The notes under the pieces: model-generated
Databases searched by the model: none
What the model saw: the letters and a program-made list of their open reading frames with translations, nothing else
What the model was told of the DNA's origin: nothing
Program-made: the position numbers and the translations under genes
Part shown: piece after piece, positions 1-4,995 of the stretch
How the letters are laid out: every line of letters starts with the position of its first letter
Position numbering within the stretch: the stretch's first letter is position 1
Assembly (NCBI GenBank): GCA_013815395.1
Contig: JACDGH010000164.1
Coordinates: 1 to 6,152 of the forward strand
Direction: 5' to 3'
Source: Parachlamydiaceae bacterium
Lineage (GTDB): Bacteria; Chlamydiota; Chlamydiia; Chlamydiales; Parachlamydiaceae
Length of the DNA stretch: 6,152 nt

Positions 1-28
1 TGAATAAGATGCAAACGCTAGGGTGGCT

Positions 29-400
29 ATGGTAAATTTTTTTAAAATTATATCCTCTTCATTAGCCCTATTATTTTTCGGGCAATTATGTGCAGCTGAA
101 AACGACAATCTACTTGCGCGCGGGGAACATCGGATTGAAGTCCAAAATTATGGGCATAAGTCTCCGGAAGTCCCAATGGATATTATGCAGGCTAATTATT
201 ATAACGCGCACCATGAATATAACGTGATCCGCTTTGAAGATTTAAATCGAACTATAAATCGTGAAATCAACGAAGATGCTAATAAAGAGTATAACGACTG
301 GTTTAATGCTGAATATAATAGTCGTCTTTCAGAATATCCCGATGACCCTCGCGAAAGTTATCGCGGCAACGATTTTCAAGAGGCGAATCCACAAAAATAA
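29..400 (+). CDS. Small secreted hypothetical protein (signal peptide)
   Basis: I do not recognise this protein. From the ATG at 29 it has 123 residues. The first 23 look like a type I signal peptide: Lys6, then a hydrophobic stretch (about residues 7-20), then a C-A-A site, so cleavage probably falls before Glu24. The mature part of about 100 residues is hydrophilic, acidic and rich in Asn, Tyr and Glu. It has no membrane segment and only the signal-peptide cysteine. The tripeptide EYN occurs at residues 63-65, 87-89 and 95-97, with EYP at 102-104. I prefer ATG 29 over the in-frame GTG 23 because AGGG at 20-23 then sits five bases upstream and the signal peptide n-region stays short. The gene ends in tandem TAA TAA. 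Inference: exported to the periplasm or beyond; function unknown. Confidence 0.72.
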   Translation: MVNFFKIISSSLALLFFGQLCAAENDNLLARGEHRIEVQNYGHKSPEVPMDIMQANYYNAHHEYNVIRFEDLNRTINREINEDANKEYNDWFNAEYNSRLSEYPDDPRESYRGNDFQEANPQK

Positions 401-427
401 TAAAGAACATTAAGGATGTAAAGAGGT

Positions 428-477
428 AATTGCAAAAGTAACTGGCTGGCTTGTCGTCCCTTACATAAGAAGCAATT
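428..477 (+). terminator. Weak inverted repeat downstream of the secreted-protein gene
   Basis: AATTGC (428-433) can pair with GCAATT (472-477). Inside it GTAA and TTAC can also pair, and the structure is followed by a T-rich run from 476 to about 497. It could serve as an imperfect terminator for the upstream gene, but the stem is AT-rich and the loop is long. A second AATTGC at 510-515 could compete for the same arm. Support is weak. Confidence 0.2.
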
Positions 478-523
478 TTATCTATTTTTATATTTTTCCA
501 TCTTTTTTAAATTGCGATTTTTG

Positions 524-529
524 TATACT
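524..529 (+). promoter_or_regulatory. Candidate sigma-66 -10 box for the coiled-coil/PAS gene
   Basis: TATACT matches the TATAAT consensus at five of six positions and lies in a very AT-rich stretch. It would give a start of transcription near 536 and a leader of about 25 bases before the ATG at 562. No good -35 hexamer is visible 16-18 bases upstream, only T-rich sequence around 501-507. Chlamydial sigma-66 promoters often have poor -35 boxes. The rest of the 401-561 spacer holds nothing else I can support beyond the inverted repeat at 428-477. Confidence 0.35.
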
Positions 530-561
530 AAAAATAGTAGGCCACAACTCCCCAAAATAAC

Positions 562-1815
562 ATGAAACAAACTCCACCACAATCACGCCACATAGTATTG
601 TGGGCCGTGATTTTATGCTACTTCATACCCTTTATCGGACTTAGCTCACTCGGAGCCCTCACTGGTCATACCCAAAGTAATTGGCTGCTTTTATGCATCT
701 CCCTCCTATTATCTTCAATGGGATCCTTAGGTCTTTACTGTATAATGGCTAAATGGGAACTTTCATGGAAAAACTGTTCCGTTATCCTTTCCGAATGCAT
801 CGAAAATCCTCCTGCTCCAATCCACATCCCTACTTCTGAACAGAATACAGCTTGTAATTTCGATGCTGACCCTGCCCTAATTAATCTCCAAAAAGAAATC
901 GTCGCTGCAGAAAAAACCTTGCAAGACACCCAACAAAGCAATACTCAATTGCAATTCGATATCACTCGACTTATAGAAGAACAACAGCAGCTGGGTAGAG
1001 AAAAAAAAGACTTTCAAAATAGTTTGCATAAGGCCCTGAATGATCTTGAGACTTACAAACAGACTTGTTTGCAGCAACAAGAACAATTCAAAATTTACAA
1101 CAATGAACTTCAAAATCAAATCATAGAATACAAGCAACAAGTTGAAAAAAAACAATATCAAATTTCCCATCTTGAAACAAAAGTGTCTGACCTGACTTAT
1201 GAAATAAAAACATTACTGCAGATTGCCGAAAGACATCTTGAACCCAGCTCCCCACTTTCTTCCGATCAAAATATTTTTTCTTCTCCTTCAAATAACTCTG
1301 CCTCTTCAAACGAACATGAACCTTCAGATACTCAATACGAAAAGCTCATTGCTTCAAGCGAAGCGGCTTCCGCTATGCTCAAGCGATGTCTTGATATTGC
1401 CCAAAAAGTCACGGGCTCTAATCGTTTTAACACTCAAATATCTTCTTTTCTGGATTCTCCAGCAAACAGCTTTACACTTGATTTAAGGCGCTTGTGCGAT
1501 ACACTTCGCAACGAAAGCAGCTCTACCGTACTCCTATACTCCCCCAAAGAAAACCAAATCCTCTTTGTCAACAACCACATTCGCGAAACTACAGGATGGA
1601 GTCCAGAAAAATTTACTCAGAATTTCAATGACATTATCCAAGAAAGTTTGAGTGATTGGCGCCAAAGCCTTGCTAATCTGCCGCATAAACCAGAAACATC
1701 CTTCAAATTATCCTTAAAGACCAAATCGGGTTCTAATCTCATTCTTAAAGCTCATCTTGGCCTTATCCCTACGGGGATTTTCCGCCATTACGCCATCGGA
1801 ATCCTCTATCCCTAA
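562..1815 (+). CDS. Membrane-anchored coiled-coil protein with C-terminal PAS-like domain
   Basis: This 417-residue protein has no confident name. Two hydrophobic segments (about residues 11-33 and 40-65) form an N-terminal hairpin anchor. From about 105 to 225 it is a long Gln/Glu/Lys-rich coiled coil with regular Leu/Ile spacing (for example LQKEIVAAEK and ISHLETKVSDL). A Ser/Asn/Pro-rich linker spans about 228-258. The last 100 residues (about 318-417) resemble a PAS fold: a strand STVLLYSP, then ILFVNNHIRETTGWSPE (the usual 'NxxxxxxTGYSxEE' region), a helix, and final beta strands. No kinase, GGDEF, phosphatase or DNA-binding domain follows, so it is at most a sensor or scaffold. The ATG lacks a clear Shine-Dalgarno, but the hydrophobic N-terminus begins immediately after it, and a candidate -10 box lies at 524-529. 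Inference: inner-membrane protein with the coil and PAS in the cytoplasm; role unknown. Confidence 0.8.
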   Translation: MKQTPPQSRHIVLWAVILCYFIPFIGLSSLGALTGHTQSNWLLLCISLLLSSMGSLGLYCIMAKWELSWKNCSVILSECIENPPAPIHIPTSEQNTACNFDADPALINLQKEIVAAEKTLQDTQQSNTQLQFDITRLIEEQQQLGREKKDFQNSLHKALNDLETYKQTCLQQQEQFKIYNNELQNQIIEYKQQVEKKQYQISHLETKVSDLTYEIKTLLQIAERHLEPSSPLSSDQNIFSSPSNNSASSNEHEPSDTQYEKLIASSEAASAMLKRCLDIAQKVTGSNRFNTQISSFLDSPANSFTLDLRRLCDTLRNESSSTVLLYSPKENQILFVNNHIRETTGWSPEKFTQNFNDIIQESLSDWRQSLANLPHKPETSFKLSLKTKSGSNLILKAHLGLIPTGIFRHYAIGILYP

Positions 1816-1827
1816 GGACTGTGAAAT

Positions 1828-1833
1828 TATAAC
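1828..1833 (+). promoter_or_regulatory. Candidate -10 box for the transporter gene
   Basis: TATAAC matches TATAAT at five of six positions. It would place a transcription start near 1840, just ahead of the foldable leader at 1845-1903, leaving about 100 bases of 5' UTR. There is no convincing -35 hexamer 16-18 bases upstream. An alternative with a better spacer is TTGAAT (1893-1898) with TAAATA (1916-1921), 17 bases apart, but its -10 is poor. Neither is certain. Confidence 0.2.
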
Positions 1834-1844
1834 CTGCACGATTT

Positions 1845-1903
1845 GACAGATCTTTTAGAATTTCTGAAATCAGAAAAATATTGCATAAGTATTTGAATCT
1901 GTC
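1845..1903 (+). promoter_or_regulatory. Foldable branched leader upstream of the transporter
   Basis: GACAGAT (1845-1851) and ATCTGTC (1897-1903) form a perfect 7-bp closing stem. The flanking TTT and AAA can extend it across a two-base bulge. Inside it, TTTCTG (1861-1866) pairs with CAGAAA (1871-1876) over the tetraloop AAAT, and AATA (1877-1880) can pair with TATT (1890-1893). This draws a small three-way junction. It may be a regulatory leader, a dyad operator or chance. It does not resemble the known c-di-AMP (ydaO) riboswitch, which is longer and G-rich. Confidence 0.25.
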
Positions 1904-1942
1904 GCAAAGTGTAATTAAATATATTCACTTTTTGGATTCTTT

Positions 1943-3751
1943 ATGACTAGATATATGACAACAATGAGTTCTGCACGACCTCGTGAAGTTAATTCTTGGC
2001 GTGCTGCAGCCATTCTCTATGGTGATTGGGGAACAAGTAAAGCTTACGTCCTAGGTTTGGCATTTGCACTAGCAAGCTACAGTTCATTCTGGTTTATTTT
2101 TGCAGTTAGTATACTGACACTTCTCGTAGGAAGTAGTTATATTATTATCTGTAAATTATATCCCAATGGTGGCGGAGTTTATGCCAGTGCCCGTGAACAT
2201 TCAAAGGTACTTTCGGTCATTAGTGCTTTTTTTTTACTAGCAGATTATCTCGTTACTGCTGCACTGAGTGCCTTAGCAGCTTTTCATTACTTGGATGTAG
2301 CACACCCCGAATATTGGGCTATTTGCTCAATAGGATTAATAGGAATACTTAATTTTCTGGGTCCAAAAAACACCGGTAGTATGGCAATTGCTCTTGCAAT
2401 TCCAACCCTCATCATTGTTGTTTGCTTAGGTATGTTAAGTCTACCCTTCATTTCGGAAGCTATCCATAATTTGCCATGGCCACACAAAACAATTGGAGAA
2501 GATTGGAATATTTTTGTGGGAATCATAGTAGCGTTATCTGGTATTGAAGCCATTGCTAACATGACCGGTTCCATGAAACTAGATCCTGGATCTACGATAA
2601 GACAGCCCTCTGTAGCAAAGACTTCTACCCCTGCAATCATTATGGTAATGTTAGAAGTTTGTATTTTTACAAGCCTTTTCGGGCTTGCTATGAATGCACT
2701 TCCTGGACTTGAAATTAGCGGTGATGATGTTAATGCACCAGGATTTCCAAATGTGCGTGATGCTATGTTGCGCTATATGGGTCAGATTTTTTCTGGGTCG
2801 CTTTTTGGACCTGTTGTAGGCACTATTTTTTCGTTTATTATCAGTATAGTAATTACCTTATTATTACTGTCAGCAGTGAATACAGCGCTTGTGGCTCTAA
2901 TTTCTTTGCTTTTTATTGTCTCGCGAGATGGAGAGTTGCCAGAATATTTTCAAAAACTTAATCGATTCGGGGTGCCAATATATCCGACACTTATTGCTTT
3001 TCTGCTTCCTATGGGATTGCTGTTATTTGTCAGTGATGTACGAGGTTTAGCGAATTTGTATGCGGTGGGATTTGTGGGCGCAATTGCTGTAAATCTAGGA
3101 GCTACATCTATTAATATGAAGCTTATAATTAAACCGTGGCAACGCTTCTTCATGTTTGCCACGTTCATTATAATGACTTTGATTGAATTATCTTTATTTA
3201 TTGATAAACCAGAGGCACGGAATTTTGTTTTCGCAATTATGACATTTGGATTGTTTCTGCGCACATTTGTTATTGAGGGTAAGGAAAAGAAGACTATTGC
3301 TGAAACACCTGCAAGGGCTCTTTTGCCAGAGCCCCCAAAAGATCTTAGTGGTGGATTGCTTGTCGCAGTTCAGGGCATTAATAAAGCACTAGATTATGCC
3401 CTAGATGAATCTGAAGTATATAATGTGCCATTGCATATTTTATTCATCCGTGAACAAAAAGTAACCACTGATAAGGATAATCAGAGCTTATGGGGGGATG
3501 ATCAAGAGGCTTGTAAAGTTTTCGATTATGTCATTGCACGGGGAAATAAAAATCTTATTTCATTTTTATATACAATTTCCTCCCATGTAACTCATAGCCT
3601 AACTGAAATTGCTAAAGAAAAAAATGTTAAAAAAGTCATTATAGGAAGACGAAAAGGACCCCATTTCCTTTTGAATTTTATTAGAGGGACTTCACCGCAA
3701 AGTATTTTTCGCCACATGCCGAAAGAGATCGATCTTATTGTAATTTATTAA
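1943..3751 (+). CDS. KimA-like APC/KUP-family transporter with C-terminal USP domain
   Basis: This is a 602-residue inner-membrane transporter with about 12 hydrophobic segments (residues 20-445), a short linker and a cytoplasmic alpha/beta domain (about 468-602). Such proteins are usually labelled amino acid permease. Here TM1 reads YGDWGTSKAY, like the KUP potassium-transporter signature GDIGTSPLY. Other landmarks are YPNGGGVY (73-80), ADYLVT (100-105), SGIEAI (199-204) and NLYAVG (371-376). Asp28, Tyr35, Asp101, Tyr102, Thr105, Ser199, Glu202 and Tyr373 align with the K+/H+ site residues I recall for Bacillus subtilis KimA (about 607 residues, also with a USP-like tail). The tail ends with a USP-type G-9x-GT nucleotide-binding pattern (572-583). 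I therefore infer proton-coupled K+ uptake; an amino acid or polyamine substrate is the alternative. ATG 1943 has GGA six bases upstream; in-frame ATGs at 1955 and 1964 are alternatives. It is convergent with the CoiA-like gene. Confidence 0.85.
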   Translation: MTRYMTTMSSARPREVNSWRAAAILYGDWGTSKAYVLGLAFALASYSSFWFIFAVSILTLLVGSSYIIICKLYPNGGGVYASAREHSKVLSVISAFFLLADYLVTAALSALAAFHYLDVAHPEYWAICSIGLIGILNFLGPKNTGSMAIALAIPTLIIVVCLGMLSLPFISEAIHNLPWPHKTIGEDWNIFVGIIVALSGIEAIANMTGSMKLDPGSTIRQPSVAKTSTPAIIMVMLEVCIFTSLFGLAMNALPGLEISGDDVNAPGFPNVRDAMLRYMGQIFSGSLFGPVVGTIFSFIISIVITLLLLSAVNTALVALISLLFIVSRDGELPEYFQKLNRFGVPIYPTLIAFLLPMGLLLFVSDVRGLANLYAVGFVGAIAVNLGATSINMKLIIKPWQRFFMFATFIIMTLIELSLFIDKPEARNFVFAIMTFGLFLRTFVIEGKEKKTIAETPARALLPEPPKDLSGGLLVAVQGINKALDYALDESEVYNVPLHILFIREQKVTTDKDNQSLWGDDQEACKVFDYVIARGNKNLISFLYTISSHVTHSLTEIAKEKNVKKVIIGRRKGPHFLLNFIRGTSPQSIFRHMPKEIDLIVIY

Positions 3752-3770
3752 TACTACCTCTACCTCATTA

Positions 3771-3790
3771 TAAAAATAAGCCATCGCTTA
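3771..3790 (-). terminator. Rho-independent-type terminator for the CoiA-like gene
   Basis: Read on the minus strand, TAAGC-GATG-GCTTA forms a 5-bp hairpin with a tetraloop (3790-3777), followed directly by TTTTTA (3776-3771). It starts 15 bases past the stop codon of the CoiA-like gene. The stem is short but the T-run is correctly placed. No comparable plus-strand terminator for the transporter is visible in the 54-bp convergent gap. Confidence 0.5.
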
Positions 3791-3805
3791 GGGACTCTAC
3801 ATTTC

Positions 3806-4690
3806 CTAACGACTCGCTTTTTCCAAAATCAACCGCAATACTGATCTATATGAAAAGGCTAAATAATTGACATAAATTTTTTTAAAGAAATTCCATAAGG
3901 ATAATTCCATTATTCCCCGATCAAAATCAACCCTCCATTGAGTTTCAGCCAAAAAAATTGCGTCTAAAAATACCTTTAATAATTCTATATCACTGGCTTT
4001 CTCATGACAAAGATAAACATAATCTCCCCGAAAACATACTGGCCAAGTTTCCAAGCGTTCTGCAATGATTTGCGGCAAAGATAATTGATCCACATGTAGC
4101 TTGCGATGTGGCTTTGACACATCGATTAGCAACTTGGACAAATACTGTTTTCGCATTCCCTGCACAGCAAAAGAGAGCTGATCAAAAACATCACCTTTCC
4201 CTTCAGCATCCATATTACTAAAATAATGGGGAAAACATTTTAAAGCATCTTCGGCTGCAGACAATCGCTTTTGATTGTACCGATTCTCATGTAACAACCA
4301 CACTACCTGATATCCTTGCGAAGCATAATCTGCATTACGTTGCAAAACTTCTGCTGCACTGATCGGCGAACATTGAACCTCAAAAATGATTTTTTCAGTA
4401 ATCCAAGCCACGTCAGCAATGCGCTGAATCAATGGGAAGCGATGTTCTAACTGCACCTCCCCTTTTGGCAAAACAGACTCTAAATAGTGCTGCAACATTA
4501 AATGTGACATGCTTTTGCCATTAAGGCGGCATTTATGATTCGGTTGCAAATGATAAAAATGTGCCTGCCTATGAAAGCCGCTGCGCAACCGAACAACCTG
4601 TGCACATTCCAAGCAAATATAATTTATATGCTTATCAGCATGCCCTGCATATATAACTTTCTCATCATTTCCTAGAGCATAGAGGTGCAT
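3806..4690 (-). CDS. CoiA-like competence protein with nuclease-like domain
   Basis: This 294-residue protein belongs to the CoiA-like family, known in Gram-positive bacteria for natural transformation, where it acts on internalised DNA. An N-terminal zinc-ribbon-like part has Cys26-x2-Cys29 and HFYH (44-47), with His52 and Cys54 nearby. The core looks like a PD-(D/E)xK nuclease: RIADV (Asp93), FEVQCSPIS (Glu104, Gln106), then the helix LQRNADY and strand YQVVWLL. The C-terminal 130 residues are not recognisable. It is somewhat shorter than typical CoiA (about 330-390 residues). ATG 4690 is the only reasonable start, since an in-frame TAA lies 24 bases upstream. It has no Shine-Dalgarno: the preceding bases are AT-rich. 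A 39-codon ORF with a strong ribosome binding site ends 13 bases upstream, so translational coupling or a leader arrangement is possible. It is divergent from rpoD. Inference: recombination or DNA-uptake role. Confidence 0.85.
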   Translation of the reverse strand: MHLYALGNDEKVIYAGHADKHINYICLECAQVVRLRSGFHRQAHFYHLQPNHKCRLNGKSMSHLMLQHYLESVLPKGEVQLEHRFPLIQRIADVAWITEKIIFEVQCSPISAAEVLQRNADYASQGYQVVWLLHENRYNQKRLSAAEDALKCFPHYFSNMDAEGKGDVFDQLSFAVQGMRKQYLSKLLIDVSKPHRKLHVDQLSLPQIIAERLETWPVCFRGDYVYLCHEKASDIELLKVFLDAIFLAETQWRVDFDRGIMELSLWNFFKKIYVNYLAFSYRSVLRLILEKASR

Positions 4691-4703
4691 GGTTTTACTA
4701 TTT

Positions 4704-4823
4704 TTAATAATTTATTGATGTTTCGACACTTGACAAAAAAGGGCAGGTGTAAGAGAATTCCCCTGCCGAGTTGGAACTCACCTTACGTACACGAAGCGCT
4801 ACCTGGAAGCTGGAAATCGTCAT
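4704..4823 (-). CDS. Possible 39-residue leader peptide upstream of the CoiA-like gene
   Basis: On the minus strand, AGGAGG (4834-4829) lies five bases before an ATG at 4823. This is the strongest ribosome binding site in the window. The frame runs 39 codons, beginning MTISSFQVALRVRK and ending in TAA at 4704, 13 bases before the CoiA-like ATG and in another frame. The peptide is Ser-rich (10 of 39) with no motif I recognise, no signal peptide and no run of one amino acid of the kind used in classical biosynthetic attenuation. It overlaps the hairpin/T-run at 4735-4767, so translation would affect whether that hairpin forms. It may be a real small gene, a leader peptide, or a chance frame across a structured RNA or dispersed repeat. 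Confidence 0.35.
   Translation of the reverse strand: MTISSFQVALRVRKVSSNSAGEFSYTCPFLSSVETSINY
4735..4767 (-). terminator. Terminator/attenuator-like hairpin ahead of the CoiA-like gene
   Basis: On the minus strand GGCAGG (4767-4762) pairs with CCTGCC (4747-4742) over a 14-base loop, followed by C and TTTTTT (4740-4735). A competing pairing, AGGTG (4783-4779) with CACCT (4749-4745), would occupy part of the terminator's descending arm. Another CCTGCC upstream (4893-4888) could pair with the ascending GGCAGG. The hairpin lies 45 bases before the CoiA-like start and inside the 39-codon ORF, so it would stop transcription before the gene unless disrupted. It could also be the 3' end of a small RNA. 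Confidence 0.4.
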
Positions 4824-4850
4824 CTTTTCCTCCTCTGAAAAGAAATCTTT

Positions 4851-4880
4851 GTCTATTCTGCAATTATGATAGACAGAATA
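4851..4880. repeat. Two overlapping, mutually exclusive inverted repeats
   Basis: GTCTAT (4851-4856) is complementary to ATAGAC (4869-4874), and TATTCTG (4854-4860) is complementary to CAGAATA (4874-4880). The two stems share bases 4854-4856 and 4874, so only one can form at a time, on either strand. They lie in the divergent spacer between the CoiA-like gene and rpoD and could be an operator or a leader switch. Confidence 0.4.
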
Positions 4881-4895
4881 TTGACTAGGCAGGTA

Positions 4896-4924
4896 ATAAA
4901 ATTAAGTTTTGAAAACACTTGCAA
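4896..4924 (-). promoter_or_regulatory. Candidate promoter for the CoiA-like transcript
   Basis: On the minus strand, TTGCAA (4924-4919) and TTTTAT (4901-4896) are separated by 17 bases, each matching consensus at four of six positions. Transcription would begin around 4889 and give a leader of about 200 bases containing the overlapping inverted repeats, the 39-codon ORF and the attenuator-like hairpin. Confidence 0.3.
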
Positions 4925-4937
4925 AGCCCGCCAACAT

Positions 4938-4967
4938 TGTATTTTTGCAAACAGCTCCTTATATACA
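4938..4967 (+). promoter_or_regulatory. Candidate rpoD promoter
   Basis: TTGTAT (4938-4943) is followed by TATATA (4960-4965, 16-base spacer) or TATACA (4962-4967, 18-base spacer). Either would start transcription near 4973, about 20 bases before the rpoD ATG. The -35 matches only three of six consensus positions. TTGTAT is also the inverted complement of ATACAA (4963-4968), so the promoter elements sit in a dyad. Nothing else plus-strand-specific is visible in the 4691-4995 spacer except an isolated TTGACA at 4730-4735. Confidence 0.3.
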
Positions 4968-4995
4968 AAATTTCAGATTTAGTCATTAGGAAAAC

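Noticed and set aside
3..35. Open frame entering from the left edge and ending at TAA 33-35, overlapping the start of the secreted-protein gene
   Set aside because: Only ten codons are visible, too few to call the tail of an upstream gene, although a short overlap would be consistent with an operon.
29..97. Possible lipoprotein signal (Cys21 of the small secreted protein)
   Set aside because: The residues before the cysteine (G-Q-L) do not fit the lipobox, where small residues precede Cys; a C-A-A type I cleavage site fits better.
735..1309. Minus-strand ORFs opposite the coiled-coil/PAS gene
   Set aside because: They are antisense shadows of the well-supported plus-strand gene: low-complexity Phe/Leu-rich translations opposite Lys/Gln-rich coiled coil, without initiation signals.
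1816..1942. c-di-AMP (ydaO-type) riboswitch upstream of the KimA-like gene
   Set aside because: The spacer is short and AT-rich and lacks the G-rich conserved blocks of that class; only a different, small foldable element is seen.
4730..4760. Plus-strand promoter from the perfect TTGACA at 4730-4735
   Set aside because: No acceptable -10 hexamer lies 16-18 bases downstream (GAGAAT/AGAATT at best); the A-run is better explained as the T6 tail of the minus-strand hairpin.
4685..4888. Plus-strand 67-codon ORF running through the GC-rich islet
   Set aside because: It overlaps the start of the CoiA-like gene, has no ribosome binding site at its ATG, and its composition (Pro/Ser/Cys/Arg mix) looks like translation of a structured or repeat sequence. 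The minus-strand frame has far better initiation signals.
4735..4893. Known RNA genes (tRNA, SRP RNA, 6S RNA, tmRNA) in the divergent spacer
   Set aside because: No cloverleaf with a proper T-loop, no SRP GGAA-tetraloop signature block and no tmRNA tag or tRNA-like end could be found. 6S RNA cannot be excluded by eye but no specific support exists.
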